From Channa striata (taxonomy: Eukaryota > Chordata > Actinopteri > Anabantiformes > Channidae), in assembly GCA_033026295.1 (NCBI GenBank), contig CM065178.1, forward strand, positions 21,653,781 through 21,717,780: a DNA stretch of 64,000 bases, given 5' to 3'. A program made the translations under genes and the position numbers. The notes under the pieces are model-generated. The model saw only the letters and a program-made list of their open reading frames with translations. It was not told where the DNA came from and did no database searches. Each line of letters begins with the position of its first letter. Position 1 is the stretch's first letter. Of this stretch, positions 36,461 to 50,896 are shown in pieces.

Positions 36461-38111
36461 CCTTCCTTCCTGGCGACCTTTATAGCTTTAAACTGAACAT
36501 TTTAGTATGTATATTAAGCCCAAGAATGTCTGGATACATAACAATTTACGACTGAACTCTAACTTGTATGCAGAGTCATACCTGAGGAACCTTTTTCTCA
36601 TCTCTGATATCATCTCAACAGGTGTCCTCTTCCCGCTCTGTGCAGCCACTCACTAATTGTCGCTTTCCCTTTCGATGTAAACAGCATAATGTGTCATTAT
36701 GCAAATGTGCACTTATGAATGTGTTTGCCCTGCGACGCTGTCAGGGAGCCCTGAATTCCAGCAGTCAAGAAGGAAATGCCAGCAAATTCATTACCATGCA
36801 CAAGTAGCGTCGACTTCACAGAGAGGGAAGCGGCGTTCTTACTACTGTCACGGTTCGGCCTTTTTTTTGCTCTGGATATCGTTTTAATGAGGGCATGCTA
36901 TCAGTTTTGCTTCTACTGACATGGGAAATCTTTTTTTTAGTTTATTATCGAACGTCTTCATCGATTGCTTAGTGCTGCAGTTTTATTTTTACATTTGAGC
37001 GAGACTCTGTTGCCAAAGATGAAAAACTGAGCTCCGCATCCCCCCCGCATAAATCAGTGACTCCATGCATGTTTTGTTTTTCTTAAACAGCCTCTGTCAC
37101 CAGTATTAATTTCTGTACTATTTTGAATAAATTATTCAAAATGCTGTAAATACTACAATGATAAATTTCATGGTTTACGGTCCAAAGAGCAACACAAGTC
37201 TACATACCTGTAGGGAGCAGGATAAAATGATTTATTTCACAATAAAAGTCTTCTCTTGCGTTCACTTTAGCGTTTAGGAGACAGTCATATGTTAATACAA
37301 CTCTCTGAATTATGCATGGAGCTCCCCGACAGTTCATTCGCTGTCTGGCAAAGCAGCATTTATTTATATAGCACATTTCATTCCAACGCAGATTCGGGTT
37401 GCTTCACATGAAAGCAAAACCATGTACACGCATGCGAAACACAAGCGTGGACGCACGCGCAGAGTCGAACTCTTTAATCTCAGCGAAACAGAGAAGTGTT
37501 CCGCTGCTTTTACACCCTCCCAGTGTTAGAGGACATGTGAGACAATCTGGCAAAGAATCCCAGCAGCTGGGCCCATAAAAGACGAAGGCCACCGCACCAC
37601 ACATTTATTCTTAACTCCTAACTGGTGGAGCAGTGACGGAAAAGTGTCCTGAGGTGAAATGAGTTGTTTCTCGGTGGGATTTTGGATAAGATGCCCGTTG
37701 TTCTCTCAGGGAAGGGGCCACTGCAACAGTCCAGCCTGAGAAGAAATGAACATCTGTACAATACACAACTGTTTGCATCTGCCTGAGTGGTGAGGACACA
37801 CGGAGACACACATCGACCCTTTTCCTTTGTTCTGCTTCCTTTCACACAAACAGTAGGAAAATCAAAGCAAACGCAGGACGTGGATCCTGCTGCGGAACGG
37901 AGACTTTTCCTATGAGCACAAAACAGCTAAGGATCAGGGATCGCCGCGTGATTAGCATTTCCGCATCGCTGTGGTGATTATCTGGACGTGAAACAAAGCT
38001 CGACTCTGCAGCAGAATGCCGACCGCAAAAATACATCAAGGGCAGATCATGTTCTCAATACAAATGAACTGCTCCGGACCGAAACGAAACCCGTCGAAGA
38101 AACGGTTTGAA
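36461..38111. other. Intergenic; possible repeat near 37.36 kb
   Basis: No gene is seen. At 37358-37410 the sequence ATTTATTTATATAGCACATT followed by GGGTTGCTTCACATG resembles the start of a widespread fish repeat (region of low confidence). The following 400 bp could belong to it. Confidence 0.4.
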
Positions 38112-38402
38112 GCAGCTTTTGTGGAAGAAGAAAACTGAAGAAAAAAATGAAAACATTGGTTTGATTTTAATAAATCACTTTAATAAGTGGATGTTTGGAC
38201 GATGCAGATGTTCAAAATTTGCGTAAATTCTGGACTATAGAGCGCACCTAAATTTAAGCCGGGGAAAATTTGAAATATATATTTTGCAGCTTTTGAATAA
38301 GGTGGAAGAAGAAAACATTGAAGAAAAAAGTATGAAAACATTGGTTTGATTTTAATAAATCATCAATAAACTTTAATAAGACTAAATATAGGATGTTTGG
38401 AC
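38112..38402 (+). repeat. Local direct duplication (two about 90-115-bp copies, 174-bp offset)
   Basis: Copy A at 38112-38200 and copy B at 38286-38402 share GCAGCTTTTG, GGAAGAAGAAAAC, GAAAACATTGGTTTGATTTT, AATAAATCA, CTTTAATAAG and GGATGTTTGGAC. Copy B has small insertions. They flank a MITE-like segment. Confidence 0.8.
38222..38290. mobile_element. MITE-like fragment (CTGGACTATAGAGCGC type)
   Basis: TTCTGGACTATAGAGCGCAC followed by CTAAATTTAAGCCGG matches the pattern of a common vertebrate non-autonomous element (TTCCGGACTATA with AAGCCGC motifs). The copy is partial and diverged. Confidence 0.55.
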
Positions 38403-38449
38403 ACGACACACGATAGGTTAAGTACAAAATTTAGATTAGATGAAGTGAA

Positions 38450-38930
38450 TAACATTTTTAGGGGTATTTATAGACAATGAAATCACATACTAATTATGTT
38501 AAAGCAAAAGTATCAAAAATAATACAGTGTTACATCACGTTAAAGACTGAATTAGTCAGGACTCGTTGTTTTATACTGAAAAACTTATGGCAGACTTTAT
38601 GACTCATGATATGGAAGTATGGGCAAATGTACATAATACAGCAATCAGACTCCCACCAAAACACAGTTAGAATTATAAGTAAAGCCAGTTATTATGAGCC
38701 AACAAATTCTTTGTTTTCAAAATTAGACATTTTGCAAAGTATAAAATAATAAAGTCATTTCAAGTAAAAAATAGTCAACTGCCAGAAAATGTCCAAGAGC
38801 TGCTCGAAATGAGACAAAGCAATTACAAATTAAACAGTTTTTTAGTGTAAGGAGTGAACACGTGGGATCCTCTGTCAGAACGAACCACATATTGAAGTTT
38901 AAATTCTTGCTGCTTCGGTTGCTCAACATA
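38450..38930 (+). pseudogene. LINE reverse-transcriptase C-terminal remnant
   Basis: Conceptual translation with frame shifts gives FLGVFIDNEITY, like the conserved (F)LGV.ID motif after the reverse-transcriptase core. This is followed by WKYGQMYIIQQ and VRIISKASYYEPTNSLFSKL, which match the conserved tail of CR1/Rex/L2-type LINE ORF2 proteins, then QLPENVQELLEMRQSNY. Stops and frame breaks are present, so it is dead. No upstream polymerase core is found in the window. It is a different LINE type or region from the antisense copy at 32.9-34.2 kb. Confidence 0.7.
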
Positions 38931-39439
38931 AGTTAAGTTGATGTCAAATGTCTAATTACTGAGTCACGTAACATTCAGGTAAAATGGAAGAAAAATGAGC
39001 CAAGACTTTGAACTAGGCGCTTTTTCAGTTGATCATGTTCGTTTGTCGTCGTGTGTCTCGTCTTTCCTTCGCATTACTTCAAACTGAAAGAAATTAACCA
39101 GCTAAAATCATCTAACCAACTACATGAGCCAGAGTTTGACTCACCTGGACTCGACACGGCGGGTTTAGGCTCCCTTTGCCCTTTGCCCTTTGACCTTTGA
39201 CCTGCCAGTCGGTGCGTTTTAGTATTAAATGTTTTCGGGCCTAAAGCCTTGACCTCAGTGATTGGGTGACTAAGGCTTGTTATTGCTTTCGAATCAAGAC
39301 GTTTTGTTTTCATAATCTTCATTTCGTCACCAGAGATTCTGATGTGATCCTGGGTTTCACAGGATGATGTGACTGACAATTGTTGGATAATTGGCAGAAA
39401 AATCTCTCATTAGTGGTGACAGAGACGCTTCACTCCCAG
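38931..39439. other. Intergenic, no gene seen
   Basis: The only notable structure is a short direct repeat of CCCTTTG/ACCTTTG units at about 39172-39202. No coding exon is supported. Confidence 0.5.
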
Positions 39440-39650
39440 AGTTTTTGCAGGTGCATAAACTATTTTTGTTCTTTTACGCTTGTAATTTCACATTTGTGTT
39501 TCGTTACTTTTGTGTCTATTTGTTAGTCCGTTCTGGGCTAATTTGTGTTAATTTTTTAACACTTTGTCCATGTTATCGCTCACTTTCCACTTGTTATTGT
39601 GTCATCTTTGAGTCTTATGACGCTTTATTTTGTGTCATGTCCCGTCGAGA
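39440..39650 (-). repeat. T-rich quasi-tandem repeat, reverse orientation of the 5.2 kb repeat
   Basis: Variants of TTTTGTGTC, TTTGTGTTT and CACTTT recur irregularly. The reverse complement resembles the ACACAAAA/AGAC repeat at 5175-5345. Boundaries are approximate. Confidence 0.45.
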
Positions 39651-40293
39651 ACCTGTTCACTAATACATCCACAGCTGCAAGAATGACACATGCTGAGGAT
39701 GTCTTTGCTTTTTAGCAAACTTCCCAAAAGTCGCTCGCTGATGAACTGGTCAGAAAAGATGAAATTTACAGATTATCTACAACACTTGTAGCCAGGTTAT
39801 TATATTACAAAGGACAGCATGTCTCAAATAATTTCATCCAGTGCTTTGTCTGTGTCTGTTCTGTATTTCATTACGAGACATTCACGTGTAGAATTGCAGC
39901 AGTGCTTCCTGTCCACTGGGCAGTTTGGGGTTAAAGGTCAGCCGTCTTTGCTACAGTAATTTGAAAAATTTCACCTGACATTTGTAAAAAATCAAAATAC
40001 AAACTATCCATAAAATTGTGAATCTCCTGAAACTGAATTGTACAAACGTGAAAAAACAAACAGCTCTGTGATTATTTACACCGTCTCTCTTTAGCCTTGC
40101 GGCCGTTTTGACGGAGACGCCGCCGGCATCAGCTGTGATGAACATTTTGAATGGAGACAGTATGTTTGTCTCAAACAGAAATCATATTTCCCCGCTGTAT
40201 TACCCCTTTGCTCCAGCAAATATTGGAGAAGAGCCTCAGAAAGCAACGAATCTCAGACTGTGGATACTTTTAATTCCCACACCGACTCACAAA

Positions 40294-40314
40294 TGTGTGT
40301 GTGTGTGTGTGTGT
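40294..40314. repeat. (GT)10 microsatellite
   Basis: Short GT run. Confidence 0.9.
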
Positions 40315-40539
40315 ATGTAAACAACTTTAGGCGGAATCATATTTTGCTTGAGGGCGATGAGTGTGATAAAACTCTATCTCTGCTGGACACACAGCCAAGC
40401 TAATATTCTGTTAGTCGTATAATAAGATATTGATTGATAAAACGACTATCACCACTTTTTCTCTCGGGTTTTCTGTCAATACAGTTTGTGGAACACAGTA
40501 TCTGCTTCATCTGCTTTAGGGAGCTCCCTAACTAAGGCA

Positions 40540-40541
<2 letters not shown>

Positions 40542-40573
<32 letters not shown>
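40542..40573. repeat. (GT)16 microsatellite
   Basis: Uninterrupted GT run. It faces a CA run 178 bp downstream, so the two are complementary arms. Confidence 0.97.
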
Positions 40574-40576
<3 letters not shown>

Positions 40577-40748
40577 TTTACATCTGGGGATTTGGATGGA
40601 AAATCCCCGTATCTGACACTAGAGTCCATTAAAATTCTGCACAGCGCGCCGGCTCGAGGTGGAGGGGGTATTCTCTCGCTTCACTCCCTCTCTATTCTCC
40701 ACTTTGCTGCTCTCCTCTCTCCATAGAATGAGACACACATTCACCCAT

Positions 40749-40750
<2 letters not shown>

Positions 40751-40797
<47 letters not shown>
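40751..40797. repeat. (CA)23 microsatellite
   Basis: Uninterrupted CA run, followed by a pyrimidine-rich stretch with several TCTCT tracts up to about 40900. Confidence 0.97.
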
Positions 40798-42007
<1,210 letters not shown>

Positions 42008-45000
42008 AGCACAGAGATTTCTTGAAGATGCCTTTCATTCTTCTGGCCATCCTGTCCTGGAGGAGTTTGCCCATTGAAGCGTGCATTAACCTGAGCCTAA
42101 CCTTGTCTTAACCCTAACAACTAGGATTGGGACTCACTCACGCTGTCTGACGTGTGAATGGGTCGTAGCTGCTGGACCAGTTCATTTAGTACAGGATGTG
42201 GCTGCTATTTGGATTGTGAGGTACAGGAGCATCCAAGGATCAGGTGAGGACAGCCGCTGGATGAAGGGTGTGAACGGAAAGAAGATGCGTCCGGGTTTCT
42301 GAAGGAAACACTGTGCTGTCTCGTCGGTGACATAAACCCACAGCGTGCCGCAGACCTTTATTCTACAGCTCATATAACATCCGATGTGTAAATGCACAAC
42401 TGATTTCCAGACTGTGTCTTTGTTACTCTGTGAGTGGTGTCAGCGAGTATTCGCCGAAGAAAAACCCCAGACAATCTGCAATCAGTCAATGGAGTCTGCG
42501 AGGAGAGCTCCTCTTTGTTCATTTGTTCTTCGTCACTATCAGTCACACTGTCTTCATCCCGCTGTACGAGACGCTTTGGTGGCTGTTTTGCAGCAAACTT
42601 AATGTGACCCGGTACTTTTTTTTTAAAACGTATAACCAGGCTGTATTTCATTCCCCTCTTGTCATGATGCAGCTTGTCTATGAAAAACTCAAACCTCGGC
42701 TTTGCCTTAGCCTCTAACGCACATTTCACGCAGACTTACTGCCTCGTGGTTCCCAGGGACATATTCCTTTGATATGCATTTTTCAAGTGAGTCCATCCCT
42801 TGTTGCCTGAAGTTTTATGAGGGGAAATATTTATGGCATGAAAAAGGCAGACGGAGCCCTCAAGAGCGCCCATAATTGGTACTAATCATTTAGGATAATT
42901 TTGTCACTAGATGATGAGGCGCCGTTGTCGGGCCCAGGAGTCCAATGTCAAAGGATTTGAAAAGGGATATAAATACGGTCTAGTAGTTTGGATATATAAA
43001 CAGGAAGCGGTTAATGGGCTGTCATGATGATATTACTGTGGTGTGGGGAGAAGCTTAACTGGTCCTTGAAATAGCAAAAAAAAACAGAGGGTGACAATTG
43101 CTGGCCTTCAAAAATATGGTAATAACACGGTCGATGAAGGTTTTCACAACAATTAGTTACAAAAAAATAGCAACACACGAGTCGAGCATGTGATTTGTGT
43201 CCGAGCCTAACGCAGTCGGCTTTAAAATTTTGTAAGCCAGGTTGCGAGAGGCAAGTGCAGGACAGAGCGTCTTCAAGCCCCTTCAATTAGCGGCTGCACA
43301 TGTGAAGCCATTTAACTAAAGTGTCAATCAGGTAAAATATTACTTATAACAACTTATAACTACTTATAACAACTACCTCAAACGTGAGCTGCTTCAAATG
43401 GTCACAAACTACACATCACAACTAAAACCCGCGAATGAGCTGTCGTGCCCTCATTCTGCCTCCTGTCAGAGGTCTGTGGAAAGATAAAGATGCCTGGAGG
43501 CCGCGTGTGTCTCGCTGATATCTGCACTTCAGCATCTTCTGATGGATTTATGTCGCTGTCTGTTGTCAGCGTGTTTGGTTCTTCGTGATCTGAGGACCGT
43601 GTTTGTTTAACGCTGCAAGAAAGTCACCGACTTTGTGGGAAATATTTTTCCCAGCAGGCGATAACAGAAGCTGGTGAGAGCTTAAAATGCTTTTCCACTT
43701 TAGAGATGGCAAGACCCATTTTGAATTACCCACATTTCACAATCTCATAGTCGTACGTTGAAATAAACGTCAGTAAGAACGTTGGAAAATGTGCATTTCA
43801 CAGCTGCTGTTGTCAAGGGAGTGATAGTGTTGCATGAAAAACCGCGGTATTAAAACTTCATTATGATTGTGTAGAATTAATTAGCTTTGCTCCTCAACAC
43901 GAGCCAACAGCTGGAGTGTGAAATGGACATGAACACGTCTTCATTCCCAGTTTGATTTAATCACCGTCTTGTTTTTCCGTGTGCAGCAAATCGGCAGCTT
44001 CTCCCTAGAAACACACGCAACGCGGCTTCTTTTCACGCGCGACACTCGTTGGCTCTCAGAGGGAGGTGTAGAAGGACACCGAAGGACACTTTGGGCCTGG
44101 AGTCCTCTCCAGAAAAAGTCTTTGAAGTGAAGGATCCTAGCGAGGGGCTGCACGTTCACTGGGAGCTGCAGAAAGAGGCGGCTTTGACGGAACTTATGTA
44201 AGTCTCCCAGATGGTGCAGAATGAATTTGATCGATGATCACGGAGGCAGATTCTGGAGGCAAAGTGCTGGAGGGGGTTTGATCACTGGAGAATGTTGCAT
44301 AACTAAATGTGCATGTGTCAAATGTTACATGCATGTAATATTTCCAAGGTCATCCAGAGGACATCTGCAGGAACTGGTCACTTAAATCCACACACTCCCT
44401 CCCTTAAGAGGAAGGAGCAGCTTCATGGCTCGTTCAAGCACAAAAGGCGGACAGAAGGAGCTCCTCGTAACACCCCTACGGCTTTTTCTCTTTCACCGTT
44501 CATTCCCATTCATCTCACCTTGTTTACTTTTCCCCTAGTTCTGAAGGTAATGGAACCAGGCAGGAGAGCCCGTTGTAGACAATCCGAACGAAATTACCCC
44601 TGCAGAACAAGGCGCGCATCGGCTCCCAAGCCGACTGAGGCCTTCAGTATTGATATCCCCCCCAGATGAAACTGTTTCCCAATTAAACTCACTCATGTGT
44701 TAAAAAAAATAAATGTGAGCTAATACGGTCCCTCTTGGCAGACCCACACGGGCCAGGGGGAGGCAAATGGCAATTTCACCCAATGCACGGCGTTTCTTTT
44801 TTTTTCCTGTCGGGTTTCACTCAAAGGCTTGGCGAAATAATTGGCTTTTTGGCATCTGTGGCGAGCAGCAAGCGTGACGATGAGAAGTAAATTTCAGAAG
44901 ACGCTTGAAACAAAATGTGTAATACGCGTTAATGACGCAATTAAAGTAGCAACAATTCTGTGAAATTCGCCTCCTCGTGAATGCATCTTATGTTGGCCGC

Positions 45001-45993
45001 CATTTTTCTGTAAGAGTAACGGAACTTCGTACAGAGAACGGGAGGGTGGAGAGGACGGCCGACATAAAATGTGTGAAAATGTCTGCGTCCACTTTTCCTC
45101 CAGCTGTCAACCGTGTTTAATTTTGCTGTGACAGTGTAACGCTGCCACAAATGTTCTACTTTGTATTTCCAATCATAACTTATGGCAGTTGTTATGCTGA
45201 CCTTGGTGAAGGACGAGAACAAAGAAGGGAGGTCCACACGGCAACCATTAAACAAGCAAAGGATTTATTAACAGAAAGTCAAAAACAAGCCAATCAGAAT
45301 CAAAAAAGCCAATCAGAAGTGAAGCGAGGGTGGATGAATGCTGAGAACCTGGATCTGTCCTCCTGGAGAGGGAAAGAGGGAGACCAACATCCGGAATCCA
45401 GACCAGCTTCATGGACTTCCCGCAGGTGCCTGCGATCCTCGTTCAAGCAGGAGGAGCCGAGGATCAAGGCGAAGCTGGAAAACAGCAACAGGCCAAAGCG
45501 ACGCGTCCGTATGGCCGCAGGGCCGTCACACTTTGATGTTTGCCTCTGAAATGCTTGTGAGAAATTAGTCAAATCAGTTCAATTTTGTTTGTACGCACAT
45601 AAATCACAGCTGCAATGTAACAGCACTGATAAACACACAAAGCCACAGCAAATATCAAATGGAAAACGCCTCAGCCGCAAATGTGTGTGGAATAATTAAA
45701 GTGATTTGTCTGGAGGCACTAAAAGTCTTGTGGTTATCACACACACAAATTTGTGGATATCGTCACAGTGGCAGGGTGCAATAAAAGGCTGCCGGCCACA
45801 TTTAAAAAAGCAAACGATAACAAGTGTGATTTTTATTTTTCTCCAAATCTACAATTTCATCCATGTAGAGCAGGCGCCTCACGTCTGTGGAAACGGATCC
45901 ACCAGAAATCCATCCGGGCAGCAGAAACAGGAAATAAAAAAACTTTAAGAGCGTCGGCGCTGACACTATTCCAGCAGACAGCTCTTCGCCCTG

Positions 45994-46026
<33 letters not shown>

Positions 46027-49000
46027 TAGCAGAAGGGACTGAGGTCTCCAGCAGGGCTGCTAGACTTTCACAGACAGGCCGAGAGGTAAACAGAATCTTC
46101 GAGAGGCGCCCGTGGGCATCGAATGCACGGAGGGAGTCGCCAGCACCTGTTTCCGTGGTTAGTGAGCATGAAATTGAACCGAGCTGTGGTATTTTTTTAA
46201 AAAGTGTCGCGTACCGCGAAAGCGTTCCACTTCCACACGAGCTTCTCATCATAGGGACGATGCAAATGAGTCAACGTTCATTAGATGCTAAACTAAGGTT
46301 CCTGCCCAGCCACTGGCACCTTAACACACTCCCAGGCTCGTTCACCTGCTCACACACTCGGCCGCTCAGTGATGGAGGGCAGCGAGTCAGCAGCAGGTGT
46401 CGGAGCACGAGTCTGACAAGCCTCATCGTTAGAGCCCAAAAAACAGGGGAGAGGCGTCAAGTTACTCCAGCTTTCTGTGCTGGGATACTACTTCATTAGA
46501 GCCGCAATACATCTTACTGACAAAAACATAAACTGAATCTGAACGGCTCACGTAAGCGTCACTCGAGTCGCTAAAATGTCAAATTAAAGCAAAGCCCCTA
46601 TCGAACCCTAACAGATTAAAGAGAAACGTTAGACCTCACTGAGATGCAAACGCAGTCGGTCTTTTACTTCATGCAGTATTTCACATTTCAAATGTTGAGG
46701 GTTATCCAATTTCTTGAGCTTTTTTATGTTTATCCAATTTAATAGCCAGAGGAACAATTCCATAAACGAACGACCTCATTATTAATAAAACAACAGTGCT
46801 GCTCCAGCACTTAGGAACTGAAATGACACTCGTAGTTTCTTTAAAAGAAAATAAGTATGAGCCAAAAGATATCACCATTAACAGTCATCTGGTTGGAAAA
46901 ATGTCAAGAATTTGTTTTGTTAATTGTCATAAAAAACATCTCAATATTGGCACATGGGTTTACAAATCACTGTTTTGCATCACACACACTTTAAAGTGAT
47001 GCATATAAAAAAGAGATTGTGTTATGAAAATTAGCTACCTACACTTTATCCTGATAAAGAGCGGCTTCTTTTTTGGGAGTAAGGGCCAAATTCCAGAGTT
47101 TCTTGTGTACAGAAGTCGAACGTTCAGAGAACAAAAGTTGTGAAGAGTCGACTGAGTCAAATTCAGGATCTGTGGTGTTCCCAACATGAGGGACAATCGA
47201 AAACTAAATAAAACACGCTGAAGATTTCAGATTTCATGAAACACGTTTATATCCATGCTACGCTGTCGGCCTTTGTCACCCGATGAACCCCACGTGATTT
47301 CCATCCCATATCTGTAAGTCTCCACGGTTCACACCTGTGTTTGCACCTTTCCAGACGTTTTTAAAGCCATTCACTCCCCACTATAATCGCTTGAAAAGAT
47401 ATTTTTGAAACCTCGTGTCCCTCTGCATCCACGGACACGAACATTTGCTCACCGGTCATGGCAACAACACATTTCAAACTGTCGCCAGGCGTGCGGATTG
47501 TGTCTACAGTTGTTGTTGAGCGGGTAAAACGTGAAGCCTGCTCTTGTTTAAATGTCGGAGTTATTAAAGACGTTATTGCATAGAAGATGGGAAAAATGAA
47601 TCTCAAACTTTCCAGGCAACAGAAGCTTGGCAGTAACACGTGCGATATGGGAAATTTGTAGGTGGGTGTAAAAAATTCAACATTCTCTGTCTGTGCATGG
47701 ACACAGTTTAACACGGGAACCACACGGGCTGAATAACAAACCCTGTTTTTTTCACTGAATCCGTGGTGGCAGCAAATCGACGTCCGCGAGAAGCAGAAGA
47801 GGTGACAAGCCCGGAAATGTTACACTCCCCAAAATGCCACCAAATAGGTCACGGAACCACAACCTACGACGAGGAGAAGAGGAAATGGTGCGGCGTGATT
47901 TATGGAGCGCGACAAAGGGAAAAAATAAGGCAGAAAATATGGCAAACTCTGACAGCCACTCCTGGGCTGAGTAACGGCCTGGAGGAGATTATAATTAGAC
48001 GGCACTCGACAGGCTCACTTCAACAACACGGCAAGTTACTGTAATATTGTTTGTTTGTTTCAGCCAAATTAGTCACACGACCGTTTCTTTTTTTTTTTTT
48101 TCCTCCTTGCGTTCGTTTGAGGGTTTACCTAATTTTCTGCTTTGGTGGCAGCTGAAAATGATGCAGGGAGAAAGCAAAACAGATCATCAGGGTTGACAAG
48201 GCGGAGCGTGAAGAAAGAAAGATTCCCTGCACAAGTATAGACTGTAGACGGGAGGGGAAATACATAAAGCGCAGCTGAAATATCTCGTTTCACTGCGAGC
48301 CTAAAAATAGGGAGCAGGCAGGAGCACTTTCCAGACCTGACAGTGTTTGCAGATCTGTTTCTTTAGCTGTTAAGAGGGACAGTGAGAGAGTCGAGGCGTC
48401 TGCCAAGTGTGTGTGAATCCCTTACGCTCAACCAGGGCTGCTGGGACGGCTGCCACCAGGATGTGAGAAGGATGGCAGCTTGGTGAGACACAGAGAGGCG
48501 CATGAATGAACAATGCGGCTGACATCACTGCGCAGCAAAACTGCCTTCTGTGCCGCGTCCTGCCCCAGTCCCCGCCTGTTACATAACACGCCGTTACATC
48601 CCGGATCCCTCGAGGACGAATAAAGCAAAGATGGCAAACGTGGATTCAGCGGCGCTTCCTTGTCGTTCCGTTTTGATTTCACACAGAAATGGCACTCTGT
48701 GCTGCTTTTTGTTTTTCCAGTTTTATATTAAAATGCTTATCTTACAAACTATTACAGATGTTTCTGTCCTCATTGATTGGCATAAAAATCACGAAAACTC
48801 TAACTTCTTGGTGCGATAATACTACAGACTTTGTCTCAAGAGACTTAATCAATACAATGTTATCACGTTGAGAGGGGATGGACGTGAAAGCACCTGGCAC
48901 CTCCATCCCGTGGGCACTTGTATTATATGTTGCTGCTGCTCTATTATAGAAATCATACACGGAGCAGCCAATTACAGAGCCGCCGCCACTGTGCCGCTGG

Positions 49001-49540
49001 TCCTTCTACGCTCCCCGCTTCAGTGTTTGGCCGTTAATCGTCTGTCCATTTGTTCTAACCTGCAGATGTTCCCATCGCATACAGCTCATAGGGAAACGGC
49101 AGCACATCTGTAACAGCTGCACGTGCCTTATTGGTCCAGTGGGTTTGCGACTTTTCGACCTTTATCCTCTGTGCTGGGAGTAATGTGCAAACAAGGACCT
49201 AAAGCGAGCGGTTTTCCCCGCGGCGAGCCTCTAATGGAAGTAAACTGCCAGGTAAGACGAGGCATTTCAAACGACACAGAGAGGCGGGAAAAGGGCCTCG
49301 AGCAGGAAAACAAATCATGCAAATCTCTCCTTCCCGGCACCTCGGATTTAAAACACTGAGGCAGACAGGTAGGTACAGCCGAGGAAGTGGGTCAGTTAAA
49401 CAGGTCAAGACGGACGAGCGAGACAAACACATTCTTCTCGCAATCTAATTAATACCTTCAAGACGTTTCCGGGACTGTTTCTTGACCCTGTTTGCCGGTA
49501 TTTAGATTTAAAATCAGACCGACACCATCAAACAAGCCAC
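42008..49540. other. Intergenic, no gene supported
   Basis: The largest repeat-poor stretch of the intergenic region. Several open frames of 90-250 codons occur (for example 42729-42370 minus, 45753-46499 plus), but none shows a known domain, paired splice sites forming a gene model, or codon patterns I trust. The longest runs through a GT microsatellite. Short direct repeats of CTTATAAC lie at about 43344-43374. Confidence 0.5.
45996..46025. repeat. (TG)15 microsatellite
   Basis: Uninterrupted TG run. It creates a Val-Cys repeat in an otherwise chance open frame. Confidence 0.96.
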
Positions 49541-49600
49541 CGGTGGCCCAGCGGTCAGACCATTAGTCTGATTGGTGGGGAAAAGGCTGAACCCCGTCTG
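49541..49600 (+). mobile_element. Possible tRNA-like SINE head fragment
   Basis: GGTGGCCCAGCGGTCAGACC followed by ATTAGTCTGATTGG and AACCCC resembles the head of tRNA-derived fish SINEs (A-box-like start). It is short and diverged. Confidence 0.35.
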
Positions 49601-50855
49601 TCATGCCACCCGACGAGGAGATTAGAATGGAGGCTGAGTAAAGAGAAACTAATTTGCAAATAACAAGAGGGAAATTGCAAAGTGAAGGTGGACTTCGCAG
49701 CCCCTCAGGGTGTGTGCACGCCTAAACGGTCACACGCGTGGCTCCATCAGCTTTAAATATACACGGAGAGTGTTTTTCCGTTACTAATTGAGTGGCATCC
49801 TGTCACGTTAGGGTCTCAAATCTCAATAATTGTCGAGCCCACGTTGCCCAAAGTCCCTCTTTAACTTTCTGCTCTGCTGCAAGTGTGAAGAGGGATAACA
49901 GGGGAGATCATGATGACCACTGACCCATGGCAGCACTGGACTCTGACAGACAATGAGAGCAGAAGGGAAGAGTAGGAAAAAAGAGGCAATAATAGTAAAG
50001 ACAGACCAGGGGCAGAGCCGCAGGGGGGCAGGGGGGGCACTGGGGGCACTGACAGCTCCTAAAATCTGATTGGCCACCCAATGGTGTTGCCCCCTTGGCA
50101 GAATGGGAAGTTGGTACGTAGATGCTGTGAAATGTTCATCAGAACGGAATAAATCTTTATTAGTTTTTTTTATAAATAAATGTTTTGGAGATTTATGTGT
50201 TTTCATGAATATAGTCACATTTGAAATTTGTTTTTCTTTCCGTCTGTTAAAAATGGTTAACTACATAAAATATATGTATTTATTATTTTTAAATATAAAA
50301 ATGCTGTGAATGTGACATGTATATATTAAAAACACAATGTTATGAATGTAAAATGTATTATACGCAACAAAGATTAAAATCGTTTTCCGCGTGCCACCGT
50401 TTTTGTGCCCCAGTCGTTTGACCCCAACGTCGAATTCGTGAATCCACCCCAACGCAGACACGCAAAGAAACAGCAGATTACCGAAGACTGACGGATATAA
50501 CGATGAGTAGATCTTCATATTGTCATTTAAAATAAACGGAGACGTTTAAAACGGAGCTCATCGTTATCTCGGGGGGTCATGAGGAAATTTATTCATAGCC
50601 CCTCATCAGAGATGTACCAAAACAGGCAGACAGAAGCACTTCCTTGAGTCTAACAAGCTGATATTTTGAAAAGGGATTTTTTTTTTTTTTTTTTACAGCC
50701 TAAAATACCAAACTCATTTCCATTCTTGCTAACTGCAGGGAACATAATGAACCCAATCATGGCAATTTTCCACAGGTATTTCACTCAGAGACATCTGCAT
50801 CCTGGAATGAAAGGAGATACTAATTTGGCTGGAAGGACCGAGAAGGATTTTGTGA

Positions 50856-50896
<41 letters not shown>

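Noticed and set aside
45151..45549. 132-codon Lys/Glu/Gln-rich plus-strand frame
   Set aside because: The composition hinted at a gag-like or structural protein, but no motif could be identified and no LTR or repeat boundaries were found.
45753..46499. Longest open frame in the window (248 codons, plus strand)
   Set aside because: It runs through the TG microsatellite at 45996-46025 (Val-Cys repeat), has no known domain and no supporting splice or promoter context. It is probably chance.
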